A stretch of DNA of 41,385 bases, from NCBI GenBank assembly GCA_902540655.1, contig CACBNQ010000011.1:1-41385 (forward strand), in the 5' to 3' direction. Origin of the DNA: an uncultured Alphaproteobacteria bacterium (GTDB lineage: Bacteria > Pseudomonadota > Alphaproteobacteria > Rhodobacterales > Rhodobacteraceae). Under the pieces are notes generated by a model. That model was not told the origin of the DNA and ran no database searches. It saw only the letters and a program-made list of their open reading frames with translations. Positions within the stretch are counted from its first letter, which is position 1; each line of letters starts with the position of its first letter. Position numbers and translations under genes: made by a program. Shown in pieces: positions 25,654-34,402 of the stretch.

Positions 25654-26520
25654 TCATTTGTATATAGTAACTGTTTTTGTTGGCAATTCGTTTGCCACAT
25701 CATCGGGAACAAAAAAATCTCTAATTAGTTCATTATCTGAAATACGATATTTTTCAAAATCAGTTTCGCCCGCGTTTCTCAAAACAACCTCATCAATGAA
25801 AAAATTACCTGTACAAGATTTTGGATCTTTACTTAAAATTTCATATGCTGCATCGGCCATTATACTAACATCTCGACTACTTTTTGCAGTATTTTCTCCA
25901 CCCAGAACATTTCTTACAGCTGCTGTATCAATAGCAGTTAAAGGCCAGAGTGAGTTTACTCCAATGCTGAATTTTTTGAACTCTCGTGCATGCCCAAGTG
26001 TTAGCAAACTCATACCCATTTTAGAAATCGTATAGGCAACATGTGGTGCAAACCACTTATCATCTAGATCCAGAGGAGGAGAAAAAGTTAATATGTGTGC
26101 ATGATCACTTTTCCTTAGATAAGGCAAACACGTTTTTGATACTAAAAAAGTTCCTCTAGTATTGATGTCTTGCATCAGGTCATATTTCTTCATATCAACG
26201 GATCCGGTTGGGAAAGGAACTATAGCACTGGCGTTATTTATACAAATGTCAATTCCTCCAAATTGCTTCACGCCTTTCTCCACTGTGGCGACGACATTAT
26301 CTTCGAAGCGAATATCACACTCTAAAGGAAGGCAATTGCCACCTAATTCTTCGATCTCTTTTGCAGCAGTAAAAATTGTTCCAGGTAGTTTTGGATGAGG
26401 TTCTGTTGTTTTTGCAGCTATAATTATGTTGGCACCGTCAATCGCCAATTTTTTTACCACTTCTAGCCCTATGCCCCTACTTCCTCCGGTTATAAAAACA
26501 GTTTTCTCCTTAAAGTTCAT
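25654..26520 (-). CDS. HSDL2-like short-chain dehydrogenase/reductase
   Basis: This 288-residue NAD(P)-dependent SDR has TGGSRGIG (11-18), the long insertion with KTTEPHPKLPGT (37-48), NNAS (95-98), the serine of TFSPPL (S147) and the catalytic pair Y163 and K167 in AYTISK. The insertion and the SPP motif are typical of the HSDL2 (hydroxysteroid dehydrogenase-like 2) group, linked to fatty-acid or sterol metabolism in animals; substrate unproven. I start at the ATG of 26520, six bases after GAGG, which lies in the last codons of the thioesterase gene. A GTG at 26532 would add four residues. One base separates it from the thioesterase stop. Confidence 0.91.
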   Translation of the reverse strand: MNFKEKTVFITGGSRGIGLEVVKKLAIDGANIIIAAKTTEPHPKLPGTIFTAAKEIEELGGNCLPLECDIRFEDNVVATVEKGVKQFGGIDICINNASAIVPFPTGSVDMKKYDLMQDINTRGTFLVSKTCLPYLRKSDHAHILTFSPPLDLDDKWFAPHVAYTISKMGMSLLTLGHAREFKKFSIGVNSLWPLTAIDTAAVRNVLGGENTAKSSRDVSIMADAAYEILSKDPKSCTGNFFIDEVVLRNAGETDFEKYRISDNELIRDFFVPDDVANELPTKTVTIYK

Positions 26521-26521
26521 T

Positions 26522-26923
26522 TTATCCCTCACTTGATCTAATAATTGAAGTAGAATGTATAAGTGTAGCTGCTAACTCGCCATCAGCACTAAAAATATTT
26601 CCTTCAATATTAATAACTCTTTTGCCAATTTTTTTAAATTTAGTCTCGATTTTATTTTCACCAAGCAATACTGGTTTATGGAATAACACGTGATGGTTTG
26701 TACTGCTTACTTTTTTAATATTTTCTTGGCTTCGCAAAATACTAACAAAAGTTGCTTCATCCATCGCAGCAGAAATCATTCCTCCTTGTACTCCACCATA
26801 AATATTTTTTGAAGCTTGAGGAAAAATTACTGAAAAAACATACATCTCTTTAGTCTCTTTTATTAATTTAAGACTAAAGAACTCAGCAGCGTTACTTTCT
26901 TCATTTTGCAGTGTTTCAATCAT
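26522..26923 (-). CDS. PaaI-family hotdog thioesterase
   Basis: This is a small acyl-CoA thioesterase of 133 residues with the single-hotdog fold. The active-site region is YGGVQGGMISAAMDEA (42-57), with D55 at the catalytic position on the central helix. The usual HGG appears as YGG. Such enzymes hydrolyse aryl- or acyl-CoA and rescue trapped CoA. It is the first gene of a minus-strand run leading to an SDR, a one-chain acyl-CoA carboxylase and a CoA-type kinase, which fits a clean-up role for that pathway. It is divergent from the MFS gene with only 33 bases between the starts. Confidence 0.86.
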   Translation of the reverse strand: MIETLQNEESNAAEFFSLKLIKETKEMYVFSVIFPQASKNIYGGVQGGMISAAMDEATFVSILRSQENIKKVSSTNHHVLFHKPVLLGENKIETKFKKIGKRVINIEGNIFSADGELAATLIHSTSIIRSSEG

Positions 26924-26956
26924 TTGCTAGAAGCTCTTGTCTTAATCAAAAAATAA

Positions 26957-28192
26957 GTGTATTCCGCTATAGATATTCCTACAACATTTTCTTTAATCTA
27001 CTGGAGACCAACTCTGAAAATTTCAAATACTTTCTTTTGCTTTATTATTGCTGGAATGATCTCATTTGTTGCTCTTTCAATAGATACCTTACTCCCTGCA
27101 TATACAGAAATTAAAAATAAATTTCTAATTAGTGACCATCAATTGCATTGGGTTATAACAGCTTTATTTTTTGGCTTTTCATTAGGCCAGATCCTATTTG
27201 GACCTGTCTCAGACCGTATAGGCAGGAAAAACTCAGTTCTACTAGGAGTAAGCATTTACTGGCTTGGGTGTTTTATTTGTCTTTTTAGTAATTCATATAT
27301 GATATTTGTGTTGGGGCGATTTATTCAAGGTTTTGGTATCGGTGGACCTAGAGTTGTTTCACAGGCCATATGCCGAGATTTATTCAGTGGGAATAGGTTG
27401 GCAAGCATCAACTCATTTATTATGAGTATTTTTATCTTAGTTCCTATTGTTGCACCGCTATTGGGCCAAGGCATTCTATTTTTCTTTTATTGGAAATATA
27501 TCATAGTGTTTTTTATCTTGTTTTCTTTAATAACAACATGCTTTCTTTTACTTAATGTTGAAGAAACCTTGCAGGAAAAGAAACGAATAAGTTTTTTGGC
27601 TATTGTAAAGCACTTTAAAGAGGTTTTGAGTAATTTAACTTCAATGATTTACATAGCATGTTTAGGTCTTCTTCTGGGAGGCTTACTCACTTTCATAAAC
27701 ATTTGCCAACCGCTCTATTTTAATTATTTTGACGTTGGATCTAGGTTTCCCTTATATTTCGCACTGATAGCTTCCATGCTAGGTTTATCGTCATATTTAA
27801 ACTCAAGATATGTTGGGCAATTTGGTGCGGTTAAACTTGCTAAAATTTTTTCGTTACTATTGATGATCTGGACGTCAATCAATCTTTTGTACCAAATCAA
27901 TTACTTCTCTTTTAACTTGGCATGGTTCTCTATATTTATAATGATAAGTTTTTCTTTCTTCGGATTTATTTTTGGAAATTTAAATGCTCTAGCTATAAAT
28001 CCTTTCGGACATATTGCCGGATACGCATCATCTGTTATTGGAGCACTATCTACGTTTATAGCGCTGGTAGTTAGCGGCTCAGCATCAACATTTTTTGATG
28101 GAACTCCAATTGTGGTTATCTTCACACTTTCTGTATGCTCTATTTCAACCTTTTTTCTCTTGTTTACACAAAAACTTTTCGAAAAAAAATAA
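26957..28192 (+). CDS. Bcr/CflA-type MFS drug efflux transporter
   Basis: This inner-membrane proton antiporter of 411 residues has about 12 membrane segments. Motif A is clear as GPVSDRIGRK (82-91) and the preceding YTEI/WVITALFFGFSLGQ region matches Bcr/CflA proteins, which export sulfonamides, bicyclomycin or small metabolites. The substrate here is unknown. The start is uncertain: GTG at 26957 gives the longest protein, with no Shine-Dalgarno sequence, and no other start precedes the first membrane helix closely. Its promoter must overlap the start region of the divergent thioesterase gene. It ends 32 bases before the convergent DUF2256 gene. Confidence 0.87.
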   Translation: MYSAIDIPTTFSLIYWRPTLKISNTFFCFIIAGMISFVALSIDTLLPAYTEIKNKFLISDHQLHWVITALFFGFSLGQILFGPVSDRIGRKNSVLLGVSIYWLGCFICLFSNSYMIFVLGRFIQGFGIGGPRVVSQAICRDLFSGNRLASINSFIMSIFILVPIVAPLLGQGILFFFYWKYIIVFFILFSLITTCFLLLNVEETLQEKKRISFLAIVKHFKEVLSNLTSMIYIACLGLLLGGLLTFINICQPLYFNYFDVGSRFPLYFALIASMLGLSSYLNSRYVGQFGAVKLAKIFSLLLMIWTSINLLYQINYFSFNLAWFSIFIMISFSFFGFIFGNLNALAINPFGHIAGYASSVIGALSTFIALVVSGSASTFFDGTPIVVIFTLSVCSISTFFLLFTQKLFEKK

Positions 28193-28224
28193 ATAAAGGC
28201 TAACCAAAGCGTATAAGAAATATT

Positions 28225-28353
28225 TCATTTAACTTTATTTTTATTTCTTCTACAGCGCTCACTACAATAGAGAACTTGCTCCCAGTCTTTCTTCCATTTT
28301 TTTCGCCAGGTAAAAGGTTTTTTGCAAACTTTACAAACTTTCTCATCCTTCAT
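28225..28353 (-). CDS. DUF2256 small zinc-ribbon-like protein
   Basis: This 42-residue ORF starts at the ATG of 28353 and overlaps the photolyase gene's 3' end by 11 bases. The sequence shows CKVC (7-10), then [16 protein letters not shown] and YCSERCRR (29-36): two CXXC-type pairs and the TWRKKW segment that define DUF2256. Four cysteines suggest a zinc knuckle with a strongly basic surface. The family has no proven function but is often encoded next to cryptochrome/photolyase genes, as here. It is below many gene-finder length limits and easily missed. Confidence 0.88.
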   Translation of the reverse strand: MKDEKVCKVCKKPFTWRKKWKKDWEQVLYCSERCRRNKNKVK

Positions 28354-29839
28354 AGGTATTATTCTCAATAAATAAATTTGCCTTCTCAAATATATGGAGT
28401 TTTCTTTCTGAAGACATTCTTTCTAACGTTTTATGAATAAATGATAATCTTGGATTCGATTTATAAAAGTCAATATGCTTTTCGATAAAACGCCAGTATA
28501 AACCGTCTAAAGTATCACACCAATCGCCCCTTTTATAATTACTCATTTTTAAAATGTAGTTGGACCCACATGTATAAGGTTTAGTCGACATCAAACCACC
28601 ATCTGAGTAAGTAGCCATTCCAAACACATTTGGCACCATTACCCAATCAGACGAGTCAACATACATTTCCATGAACCAGTTATAGATGTATTTTGGATTT
28701 ATTTCGCAGAGGTTCATTATGTTACTGATTACCATTAGGCGTGGTATATGATGATTATAACCATCTCTTATTGCTTTATTAATAGAGTCATCTAAAGGCA
28801 GAATTCCTGTTGTTCCCTCATACCAACTAGGGGCTAACGATCTGCTGTGTTTAAAAAAGTTTGATCTAGCTTGAACATCTCCTTTTTCCTGATAAATCCC
28901 TCTAATAAACTCTCTCCAACCAATTATTTGTCTCAAAAAACCTTCAACCGAGTTGAGCGGAAGCTGATGTTTTTCATATACTTCTAAAGTTTTTTCTACT
29001 ATTTCATCAGGAGTGATTAATCCAATATTGAGTAACAAACTCAAACAACTATGAAAGAGGAAGTTTTTACCCTCAACTAAAGCATCTTCATACACTCCAA
29101 AACAATTTAATCTTTCCTCTAAAAACTTTTCAAGTTGAATGGAGACATCTTTTCTTTGAACAGGAAACCAAATCTCATTAAGTTCTCCTGGATGATTAGA
29201 AAAATGCTGTTTTATTAACTTAGAGACACTTTCATGATAGGCAGAGATTTTGTATTTGGGGAGCGTAGGAATTACCGTACTTGGTGGAATTTTTTTTCTA
29301 TTTTCAGCATCATATGACCACTTACCACCTACTGGTTTTTGATCATTATCCAGTAATATATCAAATTTTTTTCTTCCAAATATATAAAAAGAATTCATCC
29401 TAAACTGTTTCAATCCTTTATGAAAATCAGAAAAATCCTTTCTCGAAAACATAAACATAGGTGAGTCGATGATAGAATATGTAATGCCCGCATTAGCAAG
29501 TACTTTAAGAAAGGGCAACTCGAAAGACTTATCCTCTATCTCAAATAGATTTAAATTAGCTACCTTTTTCTCACTCAAAAAAGAACAAAGCAATTCTGTA
29601 TATGTCTGGTTTTCATCCCTTTCACTTAATTTAAAATAATGAACGTTGATACCAGCTGTCCTCAGTTCATCAGCATATTCTCTCATGCAGCATAGAAAAA
29701 AATAGATCTTTAACTTATGGTGCTTCACATATGTGCACAGACCAAAGTCTTCGGCCATAAATACATCGGTGCAGCCTTTTTCCTTCAATAATTTTGGATG
29801 AAAAAGCTGATTACCTAAAATCACAAATAAATTCTTCAT
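28343..29839 (-). CDS. Photolyase/cryptochrome-related protein (DPRP family)
   Basis: The 498-residue protein matches the bacterial deoxyribodipyrimidine photolyase-related family: an N-terminal Rossmann-like domain (GNQL, then [15 protein letters not shown]) and a helical FAD domain with [16 protein letters not shown] (299-314), [12 protein letters not shown] (362-373) and [15 protein letters not shown] (401-415). Related PhrB and CryB repair (6-4) lesions or sense light and hold a 4Fe-4S cluster on four cysteines. At the register I infer, all four are absent: the YCxxC site reads YKRGD (K436, D439), the earlier ligand is P348, and the last position (near 452) is not cysteine. FAD-binding parts look intact. 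Light-driven repair is likely but unproven. Confidence 0.87.
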   Translation of the reverse strand: MKNLFVILGNQLFHPKLLKEKGCTDVFMAEDFGLCTYVKHHKLKIYFFLCCMREYADELRTAGINVHYFKLSERDENQTYTELLCSFLSEKKVANLNLFEIEDKSFELPFLKVLANAGITYSIIDSPMFMFSRKDFSDFHKGLKQFRMNSFYIFGRKKFDILLDNDQKPVGGKWSYDAENRKKIPPSTVIPTLPKYKISAYHESVSKLIKQHFSNHPGELNEIWFPVQRKDVSIQLEKFLEERLNCFGVYEDALVEGKNFLFHSCLSLLLNIGLITPDEIVEKTLEVYEKHQLPLNSVEGFLRQIIGWREFIRGIYQEKGDVQARSNFFKHSRSLAPSWYEGTTGILPLDDSINKAIRDGYNHHIPRLMVISNIMNLCEINPKYIYNWFMEMYVDSSDWVMVPNVFGMATYSDGGLMSTKPYTCGSNYILKMSNYKRGDWCDTLDGLYWRFIEKHIDFYKSNPRLSFIHKTLERMSSERKLHIFEKANLFIENNTYEG

Positions 29840-29843
29840 ATAG

Positions 29844-29856
29844 CAGACATAGTCTG
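29844..29856. other. Inverted repeat CAGAC-ATA-GTCTG next to photolyase start
   Basis: Perfect five-base arms around a three-base loop end four bases before the ATG of the photolyase gene (minus strand). In the mRNA this would place a small hairpin over the ribosome-binding region, and no separate Shine-Dalgarno sequence is visible. As DNA it could be an operator in the divergent gap (29840-29946) shared with the DMT transporter. Confidence 0.3.
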
Positions 29857-29946
29857 TTAATGATTATTTTAAAGTTTTTCTTAATCGTTTCTTGAGTGGA
29901 TTATGATAAGCAGAAAGTTTCGTATTTTTTTCACTAAAATCAATTA

Positions 29947-30840
29947 ATGATAAACAAAATCAATATATTAGATAATAAATCTAAAGGCATAGTACTTGCC
30001 GTTTTCGGCGTACTCTTATTAACACCAGATACTCTTTTTATGAGATTATCAGAACTTGAAAAATGGCAATTAGGAGGATGGAGAGGTGTGCTTATGGGTG
30101 CTACCCTCTTTTTTATCTGGATTTTTTCAAGAAAATCGGGACACAAAAGTGAGTTTCTAACAACATTTTCTATTCCTGGACTGCTAATTGTTGGAGCGAT
30201 GGCCGTTAATTCAGTAAGTTTTACTCTTGGTGTAAGTGAAACTTCTGTCATTGTTGTTTTGACTGCGCTAGCAACGATGCCCCTTTTAACAGCCTTGTTA
30301 TCAGTTTTCTTTTTGAATGAGCAACAAAACCTAATTTCATGGTTAATATTGATTTTTGCTGTATGTGGCATTTCTCTTGCCGTTAGTGGATCAGATACTG
30401 CTGAAAATGCACCTGATGGCTCAGTAATTCTAGGTGCTTCATATGGATTAATTTCTGCTTTGGGTATTTCTTTCACGTTTACGATGGTCAGAAAATATCC
30501 AAATTTATCTGTCATGCCTGCAACGTCTATAGGGTGTATTATAAGTGGTGTCTTTTGTTTTTACCTATCAAACGAACCGAATTTAAACTTCTCGGCACCC
30601 TTCAGTGTTATAGCGATGGGGATAATCATTTTACCATTTTCCTTCGCTTTATTACTCATAGCGCCAAAATATACTAGAGCTTCTACCGTTAGCTTAATTA
30701 TGCTCCTAGAGTTGGTATTGGGATCATTTTGGGTATGGCTCGTGATAGATGAGCAGCCATCTCTTCAGATGATTATAGGTGCTCTAATTGTAACGATTTC
30801 CATCATTGCTTATATAAAAATATCAGACATACAAAAATAG
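29947..30840 (+). CDS. DMT superfamily (EamA) transporter
   Basis: This 297-residue inner-membrane protein has about ten hydrophobic helices in two EamA repeats. The first repeat contains PDTLFMRLSELEKWQLGGWRG (starting near residue 27) and ends in SVFFLNEQQN; the second ends with LELVLGSFWVWLVIDEQPS. Both show the glutamate/leucine-rich end typical of metabolite exporters in the drug/metabolite transporter group. The substrate is not predictable. The ATG at 29947 has no clear Shine-Dalgarno sequence. The stop codon abuts directly the 3' end of frmA on the other strand (30840/30841), leaving no space for a separate terminator. Confidence 0.88.
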   Translation: MINKINILDNKSKGIVLAVFGVLLLTPDTLFMRLSELEKWQLGGWRGVLMGATLFFIWIFSRKSGHKSEFLTTFSIPGLLIVGAMAVNSVSFTLGVSETSVIVVLTALATMPLLTALLSVFFLNEQQNLISWLILIFAVCGISLAVSGSDTAENAPDGSVILGASYGLISALGISFTFTMVRKYPNLSVMPATSIGCIISGVFCFYLSNEPNLNFSAPFSVIAMGIIILPFSFALLLIAPKYTRASTVSLIMLLELVLGSFWVWLVIDEQPSLQMIIGALIVTISIIAYIKISDIQK

Positions 30841-31950
30841 TTAATAGGTAACCACAGATCTTATAGATTTTCCCTCATGCAATAGATCAAAGCCCTCGTT
30901 AATTCTTTCAAAGTCAATAACGTGCGTAATCATTGGATCAATCTCAATTTTTCCATCCATATACCAATCAACTATTTTCGGTACATCTGTTCGGCCTCTT
31001 GCCCCGCCGAATGCTGACCCTCTCCAACTTCTGCCAGTAACTAATTGGAACGGTCTCGTACTTATTTCCTCTCCAGAGCCTGCAACACCAATTATTATGC
31101 TTTCTCCCCAACCTTTATGTGCACATTCAAGTGCTGTTCTCATAATATTAACGTTACCAATACACTCAAATGAGTAATCGGCACCTCCTTTGGTCAGATC
31201 GACTAGGTACGAGACTAAATCACCCTTTACTTCGGAAGGATTGACAAAGTGTGTCATTCCAAAACGTTTTCCCCACTCCTCTTTAGAAGCATTTATATCC
31301 ACACCAACTATCATCTCGGCGCCGATCATTTTCAGACCCTGGATGACATTTAGCCCGATACCTCCTAGACCGAACACCACCGCTCTACATCCAGCTTCAG
31401 CTTTCGCAGTATTAATTACGGCACCAATTCCAGTAGTAACTCCACACCCTACGTAACAAACTTTCTCAAAAGGGGCGCTTTTAGAAATTTTAGCAACCGC
31501 AATATCGGGCATAACTGAAAATTGAGAAAAAGTAGAGGTGCCCATATAATGAAAGATAGGCTTACCTTTATAACTAAAGCGGCTTGTTCCGTCAGGCATT
31601 AATCCCTGACCTTGGGTGGTCCGTATTGCCTGACAAAGATTTGTTTTAGGATTAAGGCAATATTCACATTCTCTACATTCGGGGGTATACAAGGGAATGA
31701 CGTGATCACCAACAGATACAGAGGTAACATTTTTTCCAACATCAACAACAACACCAGCTCCTTCATGCCCTAATACAGATGGAAATATTCCTTCAGGATC
31801 TGCTCCAGATAAAGTGTAAGCATCTGTATGGCAAATGCCAGACGCCTTTATCTCTACGAGAACCTCACCCTCTTTTGGACCCTCTAAATCTAATTCTACT
31901 ATTTCTAAAGGCTTAGAAGCTTCAAATGCAACGGCGGCTTTAGTTTTCAT
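30841..31950 (-). CDS. frmA: S-(hydroxymethyl)glutathione dehydrogenase (class III alcohol dehydrogenase)
   Basis: The enzyme oxidises the formaldehyde-glutathione adduct with NAD+, a main formaldehyde detoxification step and part of C1 metabolism. The 369-residue zinc protein shows the catalytic zinc ligands C40 (GICHTD), H62 (GHEG) and C169 (YVGCGVTTG), the structural zinc cysteines C92, C95, C98 and C106, and the NAD motif GLGGIG (194-199). I start at the ATG of 31950, with GGAG six bases upstream; a GTG just before it would add one residue. No S-formylglutathione hydrolase gene is adjacent. Its nearest upstream neighbour is the cyclase gene, 33 bases away on the same strand. Confidence 0.94.
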   Translation of the reverse strand: MKTKAAVAFEASKPLEIVELDLEGPKEGEVLVEIKASGICHTDAYTLSGADPEGIFPSVLGHEGAGVVVDVGKNVTSVSVGDHVIPLYTPECRECEYCLNPKTNLCQAIRTTQGQGLMPDGTSRFSYKGKPIFHYMGTSTFSQFSVMPDIAVAKISKSAPFEKVCYVGCGVTTGIGAVINTAKAEAGCRAVVFGLGGIGLNVIQGLKMIGAEMIVGVDINASKEEWGKRFGMTHFVNPSEVKGDLVSYLVDLTKGGADYSFECIGNVNIMRTALECAHKGWGESIIIGVAGSGEEISTRPFQLVTGRSWRGSAFGGARGRTDVPKIVDWYMDGKIEIDPMITHVIDFERINEGFDLLHEGKSIRSVVTY

Positions 31951-31983
31951 CACCTTCTCCTTTTTAAGTTAAAAAGATATCTC

Positions 31984-33747
31984 TTATTTTAATCCAGCTA
32001 TTTTCAAGCCTTCGAGTAGAGTATCTTTTATTATAGTTGGTGCAACCTTTTCATAATCCTCTAATGTTTTAATCTCAGGTCGTTCTTTAAGAAAAGAGTT
32101 TAGATTTTCCTTAGCAGAATCTAAGTCATTCATTTTTCCATACACCGCAGCCTTCCAGCCAAAGTATCTGGAATGTGGACTTCGCTCATGAGCCGTGTTC
32201 AGCCATGTTATTGCATTTTCCCAGTCTTTGAGAGCTATATACAAAAGAGGGAAAAAACCTTCATAATTTCTTTTGGATTGAGGATCTAGCTCGATTGCTT
32301 TGTTAACATAGGACAAGGCTTCTTCATTTCTTCCAAAATTTGTTAGGGCTTGACCGTAGGAAAAATTCGAGCGTGGATGGCTTGGATTCAATTCTAATGC
32401 TTTCTCAGCTGTCTCAAGCCTTTTATTCAAATCTTTTTTAATACTATAAGACATGCTTAATGATGACATAGCGTCGGGGTTTTCAGGATCGGTATCGACT
32501 GCTTTTTGCGCCATTTGATGAAAGAGCCTAGTGTTTTCTTCACGACTATCTTGGTGCTCGTGACTATAAATTTTTCCCTGAAGCACGTTACAATACAGAA
32601 CGTATGCGTCACAAAAATTTGCATCAAGCTCTATTGCTCTCTTACAGTGTTCAATAACTTTATCACCTAATGTTGTTCCAACAAAATCTTGAGTATTATA
32701 AATGTTAAGACCTTGAAGATACTCATCCCAAGCACCAAAGTTTTTCTTCCCTTTAGTGGTTAGCTTTACCTGCTCCTGATCCTTTAAAGCAGGAGAAATT
32801 AGTGCGGCTACATCTCGTGATACTTCATCTTGAACTTCAAAAATGTCTTCAAGCGACCTATCCCATCTTTTTGACCAAATTTGTTTATCATCATCTGCTG
32901 AAGTTAACTGTGCAGTAATTCGAACTTTATTTCCGGCTTTTCTAACACTCCCTTCAACTAAATACCTCGCTCCCAGTGCTTTCGATATTACATCAGATTT
33001 CTCATTGGAGTTTTTAAAAGAAAAACTAGAATTCCGCGAGATAACGGGAAATGTTTTCCACAATGAAAGGTTGGCAATTATATCCTCTGTAATTCCATCT
33101 GCGAAATACTCCTGCTCTTCATCATTACTCAAATTTTTAAATGGAAGAACGGCAATAGCTGGGGGTTTGCCGCCATCATCTACATCATCAAGTTTCTCTT
33201 CTTTTTTTGCCTCTCTTTTTTCTAGATTATTAAGCGCTAAATCGAACGCATGAACATCTGTATTTTTTACTCGTTGCTCACCAATATCATTGAACAAAAA
33301 CTCAGTCTTTTGATTCACAAAATCATGTATGCTTTTTGATAAACATACCCCACCAGGTTGCGAAAGTGCCTCTAAACGCGCAGCAACATTTACTCCGTCC
33401 CCATAAAGATTATCGCCTTCTACTATAACATCACCCATATTTATACCAATTCGAAAATGCATTTCGCTATCTTCAGATACACTAGAATTTCGTTCAGAAA
33501 TTAACTTTTGAAATTCAGATGCACAAACCACTGCAGAAACTGCACTTTGAAATTCTGCAAGGACCGAGTCTCCGGCTGTATTAAAAATTCGGCCTCCATG
33601 CTCTTTAAACAAATTATCTAGTATTTCCCTACATGAACGAAAACTTTTAAGAGTTTGGTCTTCATTCTTCTCCATAAGCTTACTGAAACCAACAACATCT
33701 GTTACGAAAATAACAGCAATTTTTCTATCAATTTTATTTTCATTCAT
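31984..33747 (-). CDS. Class III adenylate/guanylate cyclase with TolB-like and TPR domains
   Basis: The 587-residue protein has an N-terminal cyclase catalytic domain (1-175) with metal aspartates D17 (TDVVGFS) and D60 (NTAGDS) and the transition-state pair N120 and R124 (NVAAR). A charged linker (175-195) leads to a TolB/FlgO-like domain (IAVLPFKNLS, from 197) and tetratricopeptide repeats (about 340-550). No membrane segment is evident. The residue that normally reads the purine base (lysine four before the second aspartate) is N56. Activity and substrate are therefore uncertain. The ATG at 33747 lies just after the LysE-type gene's stop; a TTG at 33759 is possible. The family is common in rhizobia and relatives. 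Confidence 0.88.
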   Translation of the reverse strand: MNENKIDRKIAVIFVTDVVGFSKLMEKNEDQTLKSFRSCREILDNLFKEHGGRIFNTAGDSVLAEFQSAVSAVVCASEFQKLISERNSSVSEDSEMHFRIGINMGDVIVEGDNLYGDGVNVAARLEALSQPGGVCLSKSIHDFVNQKTEFLFNDIGEQRVKNTDVHAFDLALNNLEKREAKKEEKLDDVDDGGKPPAIAVLPFKNLSNDEEQEYFADGITEDIIANLSLWKTFPVISRNSSFSFKNSNEKSDVISKALGARYLVEGSVRKAGNKVRITAQLTSADDDKQIWSKRWDRSLEDIFEVQDEVSRDVAALISPALKDQEQVKLTTKGKKNFGAWDEYLQGLNIYNTQDFVGTTLGDKVIEHCKRAIELDANFCDAYVLYCNVLQGKIYSHEHQDSREENTRLFHQMAQKAVDTDPENPDAMSSLSMSYSIKKDLNKRLETAEKALELNPSHPRSNFSYGQALTNFGRNEEALSYVNKAIELDPQSKRNYEGFFPLLYIALKDWENAITWLNTAHERSPHSRYFGWKAAVYGKMNDLDSAKENLNSFLKERPEIKTLEDYEKVAPTIIKDTLLEGLKIAGLK

Positions 33748-33751
33748 TTTT

Positions 33752-34402
33752 TTAACCAAAATAAGTAAGATTAAAGCTTACTACAAATATAGAAAAACCC
33801 AAGAGGATTAACAACAATCCAAACGCAACCTCCACAAAAAATATTTTATCCTTATAAAATTTAAGCAAGCTTTTTAGAGTTACTAGAAAAACAATGATAA
33901 CGTAGACACTTACATCAATAAACCCTGCGATAATTGCCATAAATATGTGAATAGAAAAATTTTGCTCGGGAGACAAAAACTGACTAAATAAAGAAGAGAA
34001 AAAAGCCAGTATTTTTGGATTCAGAATTGCGATACCAAAACCATCTCTAAAATGATTTAATGTAATGCCTGATGACGATGTTTTATATTCCCCAAAATTT
34101 GATAAGTCTTTTTTTGATAGCCCTTCCCGGAGTATTTGAAAGCCTATCCACAACAAGAATAATGCTCCTAAAATTTGGACAAACGAAAATATCTTTGGAG
34201 AATTAATTAATATAAAACTTAAGCCGATCGCTGAGACAAGTGCATATATAAAAATGCCTAAGCCATGGCCTACTGCGGCGTAAATGCCTGCGCTTCTACC
34301 ATCAGCAACTGCGTGACGTAAAATCACTATCAAGCTAGGCCCTGGAGAAGAAGCACCCATAAGGCAGATTAAAATAAGATATAACCAGCTTTCAATATTC
34401 AA
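33752..34402 (-). CDS. LysE family amino acid/metabolite exporter
   Basis: This 216-residue inner-membrane protein has about six hydrophobic helices. The N-terminal GASSPGPSLIVILRHAVADGRSAG (from residue 16) is the LysE/RhtB family signature, with the SPGP turn. Members export lysine, threonine, homoserine or other small molecules; the substrate is unknown here. The start is TTG at 34402 with AGGA seven bases upstream, inside the last codons of the TfoX-N gene. The two genes overlap by 11 bases in different frames, which suggests coupled translation. The stop lies four bases before the cyclase ATG. Confidence 0.9.
   Translation of the reverse strand: MNIESWLYLILICLMGASSPGPSLIVILRHAVADGRSAGIYAAVGHGLGIFIYALVSAIGLSFILINSPKIFSFVQILGALFLLWIGFQILREGLSKKDLSNFGEYKTSSSGITLNHFRDGFGIAILNPKILAFFSSLFSQFLSPEQNFSIHIFMAIIAGFIDVSVYVIIVFLVTLKSLLKFYKDKIFFVEVAFGLLLILLGFSIFVVSFNLTYFG

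Noticed and set aside
29940-30515. Minus-strand open frame of 191 codons inside the DMT transporter
   Set aside because: It is antisense to a clear membrane protein; its composition is what the complement of a hydrophobic gene gives.
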